This document shows, piece by piece, positions 33,553 to 42,931 of a stretch of 64,000 nucleotides of DNA. The stretch is taken from the NCBI GenBank assembly GCA_910577645.1, contig CAJTOL010000006.1, positions 80,505-144,504 of the forward strand, given 5' to 3'. Position 1 is the first letter of the stretch. The number at the start of each line of letters is the position of its first letter. Position numbers and translations under genes: made by a program. This DNA comes from an uncultured Lachnospiraceae bacterium. GTDB taxonomy: Bacteria; Bacillota; Clostridia; Lachnospirales; Lachnospiraceae. The notes beneath the pieces are model-generated. The model was not told the DNA's origin. It made no database searches and saw nothing but the letters and a program-made list of their open reading frames with translations.

Positions 33553-34284
33553 CTATTCCGGCCCCATTGACCTTAGGGCCTCATCTATTTCGTGAAGCTG
33601 CCGCTTCAGCTCCTTTTCTGCTTTTAAAGCTCCCTCTGAGGCTTTTCCGGAAACAGTCTCCTGCTTCTTTAAATGGAGCAAAACCCCTTCTATCCGCTTT
33701 TGTTCTTTGTATAAAAAGCGAAGCAGAACCGGATCCCTTTTTTCTATGAGTACAGGGCCATAAAGATATGCACTCTCTTTATCCCGGCCCGGCGGCCAGG
33801 ATATACCCTCTGCCTGGCTCACCGCCATTACCGTGTAAAATTTCCCTTCTTCTTCCACCATAGCCTCGTCTATGAGTCCGAATCCCTGTTCCTTTAAATA
33901 TCGCCGCACCTTATCCAAATCTGACTGGGGAGAAAGGATAAAACGGCCCATGTCCTGCCATACATGCCGTCCATTCTCCAAAATATGTATAATCAGCTCC
34001 CCTCCCATTCCGGCAATCACCGCTGCATCCACTTCCCCGGGGGAAAGCTTTGAAAGTCCGTCTGACAGACGGGTTTCAACAGATCCCCACAGACCGGCCC
34101 GGCGGATATGCTCTTCTGCCCGCTCCAGGGGACCCGGACGCAAATCCATGGCAATGGCCCTGACAGCAATCCCTCTCTCCACAAGGGCAATGGGAATGTA
34201 TCCGTGATCCGTTCCCACATCCGCCACCCGGCTTTTCTCAGGCACCATAGAGGCCACCAGCTCTAATCGCTTTGATAATTTCAT
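33553..34284 (-). CDS. trmK: tRNA (adenine-22-N1)-methyltransferase
   Basis: TrmK methylates N1 of A22 in tRNA. The 243-residue protein has the SAM-binding motif VADVGTDHGYIPI (about 20-32), AIMDLRPGPLERA-type second motif, and IAGMGGELIIHIL (about 89-101) typical of TrmK, plus a C-terminal coiled-coil tail. Position directly after rpoD is the usual one for this gene in Firmicutes. Confidence 0.93.
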   Translation of the reverse strand: MKLSKRLELVASMVPEKSRVADVGTDHGYIPIALVERGIAVRAIAMDLRPGPLERAEEHIRRAGLWGSVETRLSDGLSKLSPGEVDAAVIAGMGGELIIHILENGRHVWQDMGRFILSPQSDLDKVRRYLKEQGFGLIDEAMVEEEGKFYTVMAVSQAEGISWPPGRDKESAYLYGPVLIEKRDPVLLRFLYKEQKRIEGVLLHLKKQETVSGKASEGALKAEKELKRQLHEIDEALRSMGPE

Positions 34285-34374
34285 GTAATGATATGCTCCA
34301 TTCTGTGTCAGTATCCCTGGACATCTCCTGCTGCCCGGGGACAGGAAAGCTGCTCCTGTCCCCCTATGGATTGG

Positions 34375-35490
34375 TCAGTCCAGATAATCCTTAAGCTTTT
34401 TGCTCCGGCTTGGATGGCGCAGCTTTCTTAACGCTTTTGCTTCAATCTGGCGGATTCGTTCTCTGGTAACATTAAACTCTTTTCCTACCTCTTCTAAAGT
34501 TCTGGGCCGTCCGTCTACCAGGCCGAACCGCAGGGTTAATACCTTTTGCTCCCTCTCGGTCAGGGTGTCTAAAACCTCCATAAGCAGCTCGTGAAGAAGA
34601 GTAAAGGCGGCTGCATCCTGAGGCACCATCACATTATCATCCTGGATGAAGTCTCCCAGATGGCTGTCCTCCTCCTCACCAATAGGCGTTTCTAAAGAAA
34701 CCGGCTCCTGGGAAATTTTCATAATCTCCCGGACTCTTTCCACCGGCACTTCCATTTTCTCCCCAATCTCTTCCGGAGACGGCTCCCTTCCAAGCTCCTG
34801 CAGCAGCTGTCTGGATACCCGCACCAGCCGGTTGATTGTCTCCACCATATGGACCGGAATCCGGATGGTTCTGGCCTGGTCGGCAATGGCCCTTGTAATG
34901 GCCTGACGAATCCACCAGGTAGCATAAGTGCTGAACTTATAGCCCTTGGTATAGTCAAATTTTTCCACCGCCTTAATAAGCCCTAAGTTTCCCTCCTGTA
35001 TCAAGTCCAAAAACTGCATCCCTCTGCCTACATAACGCTTGGCAATGCTGACTACCAGACGCAGGTTTGCCTCTGCCAGGCGCTTTCCTGCCTCCTTGTC
35101 TCCCAGTTCCATCCGCTTGGCCAAATCGATCTCCTCCTCTACGGTAAGAAGAGGGATCTTGCCGATCTCCTTTAAATACATGCGGACCGGATCCTCCATG
35201 CTTACCCCTTCCGGCACCGAGAGGTCGATATTTTCCATATCGATATCCTCTTCCTCCGTTATCTGCTCCTGCAGGAACAGATCCGCATCTATCTCCTCAT
35301 CATCCATCCTGAGAACATCAATCTGATTATTATCTAAAAATTCGTAAATCTTATCCAGCTTGTCCGGCCCCAGGATCTCCCCCCGGAAAAAATCTAAAAT
35401 TTCCCGATTTTCCAATACATTTTTCTTCTTTTTTGCCAGGTCTAAAAGCCCGGTAAGCTTGTCCTCAAAACTCACTGTCTTCTCGTCCAT
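34375..35490 (-). CDS. rpoD: RNA polymerase primary sigma factor
   Basis: The housekeeping sigma-70 factor (SigA). Region 1.2-2 has DPVRMYLKEIGKIPLL, region 2 has RLVVSIAKRYVGRGMQFLDLIQEGNLGLIKAVEKFDYTKGYKFSTYATWWIRQAI, and region 4 has the HTH TLEEVGKEFNVTRERIRQIEAKALRKLR near the C-terminus. The start at 35490 is preferred because GGAAGG lies nine bases before it; an ATG at 35499 is also in frame. It follows dnaG in the classical macromolecular synthesis operon. Confidence 0.96.
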   Translation of the reverse strand: MDEKTVSFEDKLTGLLDLAKKKKNVLENREILDFFRGEILGPDKLDKIYEFLDNNQIDVLRMDDEEIDADLFLQEQITEEEDIDMENIDLSVPEGVSMEDPVRMYLKEIGKIPLLTVEEEIDLAKRMELGDKEAGKRLAEANLRLVVSIAKRYVGRGMQFLDLIQEGNLGLIKAVEKFDYTKGYKFSTYATWWIRQAITRAIADQARTIRIPVHMVETINRLVRVSRQLLQELGREPSPEEIGEKMEVPVERVREIMKISQEPVSLETPIGEEEDSHLGDFIQDDNVMVPQDAAAFTLLHELLMEVLDTLTEREQKVLTLRFGLVDGRPRTLEEVGKEFNVTRERIRQIEAKALRKLRHPSRSKKLKDYLD

Positions 35491-35521
35491 ATTCCCCATC
35501 CTTCCGCAGTTAGTATCCCGG

Positions 35522-37291
35522 TTATTCCAGTGAAATATACAGTTTTTGAACTGCTGCCTGCTCTTTTATAATTCTCTGAAGCTCCTCAATGTCTTTTGCA
35601 TTGCGGCTGGCAGCGTCTAAGCTGTTTTTCTTAATTTTACGGACCGTATCCGAAAACGCCTTCTTTTGTTCCTCATTACTCAGCGACTCCTTAAGACTTG
35701 CGTGAAACAGAGCCGCCACCTGCTTGTAGGTATCTTCGTCATTAATAAAATGGTTTAAAATGGACGCCGGATTTAAGTTTCCGGCTGCATGTCCCGCAAA
35801 CACCATCTGTGCCGTCTGACGGTACAAATCCTCCACAAAATCCTCCGGAGTGATGATTCCCTCAATCTTGTCAAACAAAGCCGGGTTCTCAATAAGCCAG
35901 GTAAGAAGAAGCCGCTCTGACTGCCTGGCTCCGTCCTCCTTCTCCTTTCCCCGCCGTCTTGCGCCTTCTTCCGGGACAGGCGGCCTGGGCAGAGTCCCTG
36001 GAGCCATCTTGCTTCCCAGGCTGTTTACCAGCCTGCGAAGGTCCTCATATGGAATAAAGTGTTCTCTGGATATGGCCTGGATATAATTGTCCCGCTCCAA
36101 AGCCTCGGGAAACTCCAAAAGCTTCCTGGCTGTTTCCTGGTAAAACTTTGTTTTCTGCTCCGGATCTTCCATGTCATACCCCTGCTTCAGCACATCTATC
36201 TCAAAGAGAAAGCTGTTTTTTGCCTGGGAAATCCGCTGCCGGAAAGCCTCCGGCCCCAGGTTTTTCATAAACTCATCGGGATCCTTGTAGGGCTGCATGT
36301 TTAAAACCTTAACTGACATCCCCGTTTGTTTCAGTATGGGAATGGCCCTTAAGGCCGCCCTTACGCCGGCTCCGTCGCTGTCATAAGTAAGGATAACCTG
36401 ATCCGTGTATCGTTTTAAAAGCGCTGCCTGCTGAGAGGTAAAGGCCGTTCCCAGCGATGCCACCGCGTTGGTAAAGCCGGCCTGGTGCATGGCAATTACA
36501 TCCATATAGCCCTCGCAGATTAACAGATATTTTTCTCTGGAGATACGGGCAAAATTCAGTCCGTAAAGGTTGCGGCTCTTGTCAAAAACTTTTGTCTCCG
36601 GAGAATTTAAATATTTTGGCTCCCCATCTCCCATAACCCGGCCTCCAAAGCCAATGACCCGGTTATTCACATCCAAAATCGGAAACATAACCCGGTTCCA
36701 GAATTTGTCGTGAGCCCCCCGTTCCTCAATGGTTACAAGGCCGGTCTGGGCAAGGAGGCCGTCCTCATAGCCTTTGCTTTTTAAATAGCGGTACAGGTCG
36801 TCGCTGGTCTTATTGGCAAAGCCCAGGCCAAAATGGCGAATGGTTTCCTCCGAAAGCTGCCTTCCCGTCAGATAGCGGTAGCCTGCAGCCCCCTGCTCAT
36901 GCTTTAGCTGATAATAAAAATAGTTGGCCGCCAGCTTGTTAATCTCCAGAAGAGACGCCCGCAGATCTGCCTGGGCTCTGGCCTCCTTGCTGTATTCGAT
37001 CTTTGGAAGAACTACTCCCGCCCTGTCTGCCAGGGCATTCATGGCTTCCGGAAAGGAATAGTTTTCATATTCCATTAAAAAGGTCAATACATTCCCACCT
37101 GCCCCACAGCCAAAGCAGTAGTACATCTGCTTTCCCGGTGAAACGGAAAAGGATGGGGATTTCTCATTGTGAAAAGGGCAGAGGCCGAAATAACTGCTTC
37201 CCTTTTTTTGAAGCTTCACATATCCGGAAATCACGTCCACGATGTCATTCTTCATCCGCACTTCTTCAATAATTTCCTCTGGATAATACAT
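35522..37291 (-). CDS. dnaG: DNA primase
   Basis: Makes RNA primers for replication. The N-terminal zinc ribbon CPFHNEKSPSFSVSPGKQMYYCFGCGAGG (about 38-66) has the CHC2 pattern, and the TOPRIM core has ICEGYMDVIAMHQAG and TYDSDGAG (about 298-305). The C-terminal DnaB-interacting domain follows after a basic linker. Length of 589 is typical. It starts 12 bases after the dgt stop and has a GAGAGGAAA site. Confidence 0.96.
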   Translation of the reverse strand: MYYPEEIIEEVRMKNDIVDVISGYVKLQKKGSSYFGLCPFHNEKSPSFSVSPGKQMYYCFGCGAGGNVLTFLMEYENYSFPEAMNALADRAGVVLPKIEYSKEARAQADLRASLLEINKLAANYFYYQLKHEQGAAGYRYLTGRQLSEETIRHFGLGFANKTSDDLYRYLKSKGYEDGLLAQTGLVTIEERGAHDKFWNRVMFPILDVNNRVIGFGGRVMGDGEPKYLNSPETKVFDKSRNLYGLNFARISREKYLLICEGYMDVIAMHQAGFTNAVASLGTAFTSQQAALLKRYTDQVILTYDSDGAGVRAALRAIPILKQTGMSVKVLNMQPYKDPDEFMKNLGPEAFRQRISQAKNSFLFEIDVLKQGYDMEDPEQKTKFYQETARKLLEFPEALERDNYIQAISREHFIPYEDLRRLVNSLGSKMAPGTLPRPPVPEEGARRRGKEKEDGARQSERLLLTWLIENPALFDKIEGIITPEDFVEDLYRQTAQMVFAGHAAGNLNPASILNHFINDEDTYKQVAALFHASLKESLSNEEQKKAFSDTVRKIKKNSLDAASRNAKDIEELQRIIKEQAAVQKLYISLE

Positions 37292-37303
37292 GGTTTTTCC
37301 TCT

Positions 37304-38305
37304 CTATTTCCATGCTCTGGGCACAAAAAGCTCTTCAAACTTATCGATAGCGTAGCTGTCGCTCATGCCTGCTATGTAATCGCAGACCGCCCGCTCCTTC
37401 TTCTCCCCATTCTCCATCAGGTTTAAATATTCCTGAGGAAGCTGCTGGGTATAATCCATATAGTAACAGAACAGATGTTCAATCATCCTCTTGGCTTTTC
37501 CCTCTTCTGCCTTTGGGATCTCGCTCTCATATACGTTCTCAAACATCCACCGGCGAAGCCCTTTCATGGCTTCCTCCATCCCCGGCGACATGGAGATGGA
37601 AGGACTTTCCGTACTGTTTAAAATGATATCGTGGATCATCACATCTAACCGCTCTCTTACACTGTGCCCCAGCACATCGGTATACTCCGCCGGCAGATCT
37701 GATTCCACAAACAGTTTGGCTCGAATGGCATCGTCAATGTCGTGATTAATATAGGCAATTTTATCAGACAGGCGGACAATGGCTCCCTCCAAAGTGGACG
37801 GATGTCCGGATGTCCTGTGGTTTAATATGCCGTCCCTCACTTCCCAGGTAAGGTTTAATCCCTGGCCGCCTTTTTCCAAAACCTCCACCACCCGGACGCT
37901 CTGGCGGTAGTGGGCAAACCCGTCTGTGCAAAGTCGGTTTAATACCTCCTCCCCGGTATGGCCAAAGGGAGTGTGGCCCAGATCATGGCCCAGGGCAATG
38001 GCCTCTGTGAGAGTTTCATTGAGAAGGAGGGATTTGGCTACAGTCCTGGCAATCTGGGCAACCTCCAGGGTATGGGTCAGCCGGGTCCGGTAATGGTCTC
38101 CCTCCGGATCCAGAAACACCTGGGTCTTGTGCTTAAGCCTGCGAAAAGCCTTGCAGTGAAGGATTCGATCCCTGTCCCTCTGGTACTCCGGGCGGATGTC
38201 GCAGAGAGGCTCCGCCTTATCTCTGCCCCGGGTATCCCTGCTAAGGGCGGCATAGGGACTTAAATACTCTGCTTCCCACTGTTCCATAGATTCTCGGATG
38301 GTCAT
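37304..38305 (-). CDS. dgt: deoxyguanosinetriphosphate triphosphohydrolase-like protein
   Basis: An HD-domain dNTP triphosphohydrolase that hydrolyses dGTP (or other dNTPs) to nucleoside and triphosphate. Motifs are CKAFRRLKHKTQVFLDPEGDHYRTRLTHTLEVAQIA (with R...H) and ALGHDLGHTPFGHTGE (HD pair, about 106-121), then ISYINHDIDDAI-type helix. The start at 38305 follows GAGGAAG by nine bases. It is first in the dgt-dnaG-rpoD transcript. Confidence 0.94.
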   Translation of the reverse strand: MTIRESMEQWEAEYLSPYAALSRDTRGRDKAEPLCDIRPEYQRDRDRILHCKAFRRLKHKTQVFLDPEGDHYRTRLTHTLEVAQIARTVAKSLLLNETLTEAIALGHDLGHTPFGHTGEEVLNRLCTDGFAHYRQSVRVVEVLEKGGQGLNLTWEVRDGILNHRTSGHPSTLEGAIVRLSDKIAYINHDIDDAIRAKLFVESDLPAEYTDVLGHSVRERLDVMIHDIILNSTESPSISMSPGMEEAMKGLRRWMFENVYESEIPKAEEGKAKRMIEHLFCYYMDYTQQLPQEYLNLMENGEKKERAVCDYIAGMSDSYAIDKFEELFVPRAWK

Positions 38306-38371
38306 CCGGCCACTTCCTCTCTTGTTATCGGCTCCTGCCTGTCTCATTCTTATTTTTGAATATACTTTACT

Positions 38372-38377
38372 ATTATA
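38372..38377 (-). promoter_or_regulatory. -10 element of the dgt-dnaG-rpoD operon
   Basis: TATAAT on the minus strand about 65 bases before dgt. A convincing -35 is not visible, so this is a tentative promoter. Confidence 0.45.
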
Positions 38378-38427
38378 TCACACCCCTTGATATTTTAATA
38401 CCTTTTCTGCCATTTTGAACATAAAAA

Positions 38428-38501
38428 TAGTAGCAGTTCAGAGCTACTAAAAATAGGGTTGTCCCCAGCGAAGCTTCACGCTTTTGGGGATAACCCTATT
38501 T
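38428..38501. terminator. two hairpins downstream of the XRE gene
   Basis: TAGTAGC pairs with GCTACTA (38428-38449). A 17-bp stem with one wobble follows (38451-38467 with 38485-38501), ending in T on both sides. Together they terminate the XRE gene and shield the dgt promoter region. The gap 38306-38561 holds nothing else. Confidence 0.65.
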
Positions 38502-38561
38502 CTTCTGTCTATTCATCTCTTTAATTCGTCACCTGCTAGTCACATGCTGAATGATTTTCAG

Positions 38562-38801
38562 TTACTCGTCCTGCTCCAGGTTGTCAAACGTATCGCAATC
38601 GTAAAATTCCCGAATGGTCATGCCTAATCCTTCTGCAATCTTTTTAATGTTTACAATGCCCGGATTCTTGCTCTTTCCATTCATTATGCTTTTTACGGTA
38701 GACGGCGGCATTCCGGTACGATAGGATAACTCATACATCGAAAGCCGCTGCGCCTTGCTCAGTTCCCGGATTCTTACAATGGTTGCTTCGTTTACCTTCA
38801 T
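38562..38801 (-). CDS. XRE-family transcriptional regulator
   Basis: A 79-residue single-domain Cro/CI-type repressor. The HTH lies in LSMYELSYRTGMPPSTVKSIMNGKSKNPGIVNIKKIAEGLGMTIREFYD (about 21-69), followed by a short acidic tail. The start at 38801 is preferred because GGAGAG lies six bases before it; the ATG at 38807 has no spacing to that site. A palindromic sequence upstream may be its own operator. No target gene is evident. Confidence 0.88.
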   Translation of the reverse strand: MKVNEATIVRIRELSKAQRLSMYELSYRTGMPPSTVKSIMNGKSKNPGIVNIKKIAEGLGMTIREFYDCDTFDNLEQDE

Positions 38802-38830
38802 ACGCATCTCTCCTTTATATCCCTAGTGTA

Positions 38831-38866
38831 GACGATATTTCCATAAAATGGGGCTATTTTATCGTC
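38831..38866. promoter_or_regulatory. palindromic operator candidate upstream of the XRE gene
   Basis: GACGATA (38831-38837) is mirrored by TATCGTC (38860-38866), with an inner ATAAAAT/ATTTTAT pair. Nested palindromes just upstream of an XRE gene suggest autoregulation. Confidence 0.4.
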
Positions 38867-38984
38867 TTTCGAGAAATATTTTTTCAAAATTCCCACTTTT
38901 CATGCATTTTTCTCTCTAAAACCCCTTTCTCTGAATATTCAGACAGGAGCATCTATTTTCGCAGCGCTGATGCTGCCAACAGGC

Positions 38985-40223
38985 TCATGGATTTTCCAAC
39001 CTATCTGAATGCCACCAGATATTAAGCTCTTCTTTTGGGGATATTATCTCATTGGAAACGTATTGAAAACTTCCGTCTTCCAAAATCCGAATCACGGTTT
39101 TATGGGAAAAGGATCTGGATGTATTCTCATAAGGATATACGGCATTAACTGTAAGCGCAACTGTCCCGTCCTGGTTTTCTGCACAGCTTACCACTTCCGG
39201 ATATGGAATCTCCGGATACTCTGCCTCATCAATTCCCCTGGGTCTGTATTCATAAGCAGACACTTCCGGCAAATAGGCGGTTTTAGACCGAAGGTTTTCC
39301 CGGTCTATATCAAAATACGTCATAATAACCTGCTCCCATATATTTTCCGGTATCTGATATGAGGTTCCCGTTCCCTCCTCTTCCACAACAGTAAAGGGAA
39401 CCGGCTGTTCATAAAGACAGGGATAAAAAACATCAAATAAATCATAAAAATCCAGTTCTTCATAATCATTTTCACTCCAGTTGGAAAGAAACAGGTTGTT
39501 TTCCCCATAACCAACCGGCAATATATACTGCCGGTTCCATTCCCGGCATTGCTCATCTAAAGGCTGCACCCGAAGCGCAATATGCTCCTGCCCGTCACTT
39601 AAGGTAAGAGCAAATTCTTCCTCTGAAAAATAGCTTCCCTCAAGCAGCAGATACCCTTCTTCTGTGTACTGCCAAAAGCTGGCAGGATAGCTTACCCTGC
39701 TTTCTCTTTGAAAATTTCCGCTCTCATCCATCTGGTGACAGGTTCTGGTGATCCTAATATCACCGTCTTGGGTTTCTAAATCATAGGCAGTAAAGGCATC
39801 CCAGCCGTCAACCACTATGACGGTCAGTTCTGAAGCCTTTTTTGAATCCGCCATTTTACAGAATTCCAGTACCTGATCCGCCCCTTCCATATTTACCTGA
39901 TTGCCGCTGTCAACAGCTGCATACCCATTCTTTCCAAGGCTGGCAACCATACGCTCTGTGGTTTTCAAATCATAAGATGCCCCTGTTTTTTTTGCTTCCT
40001 CATAAAAAATACGATAAATCCTGTCCGCCGGCAAAAGTTCGGCCGAATCTTTCGCAGGTTCTGCTAAAATCCTTTCGCCGTTCATTTCCGCTACCGTTTC
40101 CTGAAAAACCGCGGCAGCCGTAGCCTGATCTCCATGATCCGGCAATTTCTTTCCGCATGCCTCAGAAGCAAGCACAGACAGCGCCGTTACCGCCAATAGA
40201 ATACTTCTGTATTTTTTTGTCAT
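38985..40223 (-). CDS. exported protein of unknown function, probable lipoprotein
   Basis: Not recognised as a named family. The 412-residue product has a signal sequence (MTKKYRSILLAVTALSVLASEAC) whose Cys23 followed by GKK suggests a lipid anchor, although the lipobox SEAC is not ideal. The mature part is acidic, rich in Tyr and Trp, and lacks membrane helices or a clear catalytic motif. An AGAGAATATG context precedes the ATG. Stands 20 bases downstream of the GyrI-like gene on the same strand. Confidence 0.7.
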   Translation of the reverse strand: MTKKYRSILLAVTALSVLASEACGKKLPDHGDQATAAAVFQETVAEMNGERILAEPAKDSAELLPADRIYRIFYEEAKKTGASYDLKTTERMVASLGKNGYAAVDSGNQVNMEGADQVLEFCKMADSKKASELTVIVVDGWDAFTAYDLETQDGDIRITRTCHQMDESGNFQRESRVSYPASFWQYTEEGYLLLEGSYFSEEEFALTLSDGQEHIALRVQPLDEQCREWNRQYILPVGYGENNLFLSNWSENDYEELDFYDLFDVFYPCLYEQPVPFTVVEEEGTGTSYQIPENIWEQVIMTYFDIDRENLRSKTAYLPEVSAYEYRPRGIDEAEYPEIPYPEVVSCAENQDGTVALTVNAVYPYENTSRSFSHKTVIRILEDGSFQYVSNEIISPKEELNIWWHSDRLENP

Positions 40224-40243
40224 ATTCTCTGGCCTGCCCTTCT

Positions 40244-40876
40244 CTATTTCTTCTTAATAGGATGTCTGATAACGGTTTTCCATTTTTCCGGCGGCACCTT
40301 TCTGGCATCTGACATATAGATTTCATGGTGCAGCCTTGCTTTGCTAAAATCGTTTTCATACCCGTTTTTCTCCAGATAATCATCCATCAAAGCAACCGTG
40401 TCAGGCTCGGAATCAAAGGAACCAAGATGCATAATCTGGACACACAATCCTTCATCAATAGTAAGGAATTCTGCTGATGAACAATCCAGTTTTTTCTTTT
40501 TTAACGCAGTTTCCACCGCCCAGTCAAAATTTTCTTTTGTAATAAAATCCGGCAGTCTGATAACCGAAATCCAATGAAAGGTATTCTTATTGGAATAATC
40601 AACGCCCTCTATTCCCTCCTGCCACCAGAATCCTTCCAAAGGCGGTACTACATACTCAAAAAATCCGGCAATCTTATAATCTGTCTTGTAGCTCATTTTC
40701 AGTGTATAAGCCACTGCATATAAAATTCCAATAGCCTGCTGGTAAGCTCCGCCTTCCTGGTTCGGATCTCCATTCCCTCTTACTGCTATGTAATTTGCTT
40801 TGGGAACCGTCACAATTTCCGGCCTGTTCTTAGGCATGTAAAACTCTTTATATTCTTTCTTAAAATCAAATGCCAA
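40244..40876 (-). CDS. GyrI-like small-molecule-binding protein
   Basis: A 210-residue stand-alone GyrI-like (SHS2/AraC-effector-binding) domain protein. Family features include EIVTVPKANYIAVRGNGDPN (about 20-39), FFEYVVPPLEGFWWQE (about 92-107) and MHLGSFDSEPDTVALMDDYLEKNGY (about 150-174). Members bind drug-like or hydrophobic molecules, and some hydrolyse electrophiles. No DNA-binding part is present. It lies between the exported protein gene and the VOC gene, all on the minus strand. Confidence 0.85.
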   Translation of the reverse strand: MAFDFKKEYKEFYMPKNRPEIVTVPKANYIAVRGNGDPNQEGGAYQQAIGILYAVAYTLKMSYKTDYKIAGFFEYVVPPLEGFWWQEGIEGVDYSNKNTFHWISVIRLPDFITKENFDWAVETALKKKKLDCSSAEFLTIDEGLCVQIMHLGSFDSEPDTVALMDDYLEKNGYENDFSKARLHHEIYMSDARKVPPEKWKTVIRHPIKKK

Positions 40877-40952
40877 TTACTCCACCTCTTTCTCAAATTC
40901 TATGATCTGTTCTTTCTTTGAATTATGGGAAGAACACCTGTGCATTTCCCAA

Positions 40953-41318
40953 TCATTTCATTGGGGTTCCGACTTCAATTAAATTGCCGTCCGGATCGTA
41001 AAAGCGGATTACTTTCTGTCCCCATGAATGTTCCATCAAACGATTTACATAATGGATTGGATCCCCGTATGCGTCTAATTTCTTTGCAAATCCTTCTATG
41101 TCAGGTTCTTCAAAATACAGCTCCGCTGCATTATTTTCCGGAACAATATTTTTGTCAATAAATTTTTTCCATATAGCAGCATCTTGCAGCACAAGTCCTT
41201 CTGTAAGAATCACATTTCCATCATTGTCAAGCACCACATCAAGTCCAAATAACTCTTTGTAAAAAGCAATTGATTTTTTCATATCATTTACTACAATAAG
41301 TACATTTTTTAATTTCAT
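40953..41318 (-). CDS. VOC (glyoxalase/bleomycin-resistance) family protein
   Basis: A 121-residue single vicinal-oxygen-chelate domain: MKLKNVLIVVNDMKKSIAFYKELFGLDV at the start and RFYDPDGNLIEVG at the end are family hallmarks. The Glu of LIEVG is a usual metal ligand. The start at 41318 is chosen because GGAGGAAG lies directly upstream; the frame extends further without a ribosome binding site. Substrate unknown. Confidence 0.9.
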   Translation of the reverse strand: MKLKNVLIVVNDMKKSIAFYKELFGLDVVLDNDGNVILTEGLVLQDAAIWKKFIDKNIVPENNAAELYFEEPDIEGFAKKLDAYGDPIHYVNRLMEHSWGQKVIRFYDPDGNLIEVGTPMK

Positions 41319-41512
41319 TTTATCTTCCTCCGTTAAACTGTAAAAGTTCTGGAAATTGTCGGTATAATTCGGAAAAAATATCATTGATTTCGGGATTTTC
41401 TTGCCGAAAAAAACAGGACAGAGCCTGTTGTATACTTTTTGAGACTGTTCCGTCTTTTTCCCAAATTGGTTCCTCCAAAATTCTATTTTCTGATTAAGAA
41501 ACAGAGTTTCTG

Positions 41513-42013
41513 TTACAAACGCGATTCCGGCAATTCCATTTCATCATTCATGCTCACAAAACCATAGCGTTCATACAAAGGCCTTCCCATATCCGTAGCT
41601 TCCAATGAGATATGTTTTATCCCTCTGTTTTTTGCTTCCTCTATCAAAAGCTCCAACATATGGTATGCAATCCCTTTTCGCCTGTAATCGGGAGTTGTAT
41701 ACATATTCATAATATATGCCTTCCATCCTGTAGGATTGTGCCAGGTAGGCATTACTCTGAAAAAGCTAATTCCTCCCGCGCCGATAATTTTTTCTTCATG
41801 GAAAACAAGATATGCCACTTGTGTTCCTGTCTGCAAAAACTCTTCATAGTATTCTCTTGACTGCTGCTCCACAAAAGCCATCTGCGTATCATCACTCAGA
41901 TGATTTGCTGCCCGCAATACTTCCAGTCTTACTTTAACCAGCAATTCTATGTCTTCTGTTCCTGCTCTTTTGTAATTGAAATTATAGTGAAATTTCCTTT
42001 TTGAGTCCTCCAT
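41513..42013 (-). CDS. GNAT-family N-acetyltransferase
   Basis: A 166-residue GNAT protein. The acetyl-CoA-binding motif A is MYTTPDYRRKGIAYHMLELLIEEAKNRG (about 104-131), with the R-K-G-I-A core, followed by LEATDMGRPLYERYGFVSMNDEMEL, the C-terminal GNAT strand. Acceptor substrate is unknown. Stands alone with about 190 bases of apparently empty sequence on each side. Confidence 0.92.
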   Translation of the reverse strand: MEDSKRKFHYNFNYKRAGTEDIELLVKVRLEVLRAANHLSDDTQMAFVEQQSREYYEEFLQTGTQVAYLVFHEEKIIGAGGISFFRVMPTWHNPTGWKAYIMNMYTTPDYRRKGIAYHMLELLIEEAKNRGIKHISLEATDMGRPLYERYGFVSMNDEMELPESRL

Positions 42014-42191
42014 AATGCCCCCTCTAAACGCTTTGTGCTTAGCTGATACCTGAAAGTATTCCAGCCGGCTTTATTCTTTATATGCAAGTCAAATAATAGA
42101 AAAGGGGCTGATTTTTCAACGCCCTACAAACTAGATTCTTACTTCAAATGTCCACATAATCCCCCTGTAAAAGACACTTGTTCTGTTTCTA

Positions 42192-42809
42192 CTATATGTC
42201 AGAAGTATTAAGCAAATTGGTAATCATACTTTCAAAGGTTCTGTCTCCTGTTAAGGAAAAAAAGTTTTCTCCTTTATAAGAAATAAACTCTTTTTCTGTC
42301 AGTGCTCCCACAATGTCCTGTACTCTTTTCAAATCCAATAAATTAGAAAACGGATTTACCATCATATGCATCAAATACTCAACCTGGTTATCCGGCAGTA
42401 TTCTGGCTAATGCAATACGCTTAGATTTTGCATAGTTAAGGGCTCCCTGCTGGAATGATGCATTTCTTGTAATCATAATGCCTTTCGTATTATCTGCGCC
42501 AATTTGCTGCAGCTTGGCATGAAATTCCTCTACATCATCAACCGGAATCGGATTAGAGGCAGAATAGTCTTTGCACTCTATTACCACAATAATTGCCGGA
42601 ACCAGCTCTTTCTCCTCATCAGGATTCCCCATATACTTCTCCACCGTGACATCACAAATAATATTGGAATCCCTGTCTTTTGAGTAATAGGGCTTCTTTT
42701 TATATATTTTCACATTTGGATTTGAAATCAAAAAATCGTTGGATTCCACAAGCTTTTTCACTGTTTCGTATACTTCGTTTTCAAATTTTATTCCGGTGTT
42801 TTTTGCCAT
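42192..42809 (-). CDS. Mrr-like restriction endonuclease
   Basis: A 205-residue PD-(D/E)XK nuclease of the Mrr_cat type. The catalytic core is SNIICDVTVEKY (Asp near 52) and IIVVIECKDYS (E-x-K near 77-79), and NTKGIMITRNASFQQGALNYAKSKRIALARI is the characteristic Mrr C-terminal motif. No methyltransferase or specificity gene lies next to it, so it may act as a type IV (modification-dependent) enzyme or a solitary nuclease. A GAGGAACCC site precedes the ATG. Confidence 0.85.
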   Translation of the reverse strand: MAKNTGIKFENEVYETVKKLVESNDFLISNPNVKIYKKKPYYSKDRDSNIICDVTVEKYMGNPDEEKELVPAIIVVIECKDYSASNPIPVDDVEEFHAKLQQIGADNTKGIMITRNASFQQGALNYAKSKRIALARILPDNQVEYLMHMMVNPFSNLLDLKRVQDIVGALTEKEFISYKGENFFSLTGDRTFESMITNLLNTSDI

Positions 42810-42845
42810 ATGGGTTCCTCTTTTCCACTAAGGGTATGATCTGTA

Positions 42846-42920
42846 AAAAGCCGCCTCTAAATGACTTGTAGCTATATCTTATCTTAAATTTCGTCACAAG
42901 TCAATTTAGAGGCGGCTTTT
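42846..42920 (-). terminator. long hairpin terminator of the TRAP/aldolase/kinase operon
   Basis: AAAGCCGCCTCTAAAT and ACTTGT on the left (42846-42870) pair with 42895-42920 in a stem of about 24 bp ending in TTTT on both strands. It separates the kinase gene from the nuclease gene downstream of it. Confidence 0.85.
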
Positions 42921-42931
42921 ATCAGTGAAAT

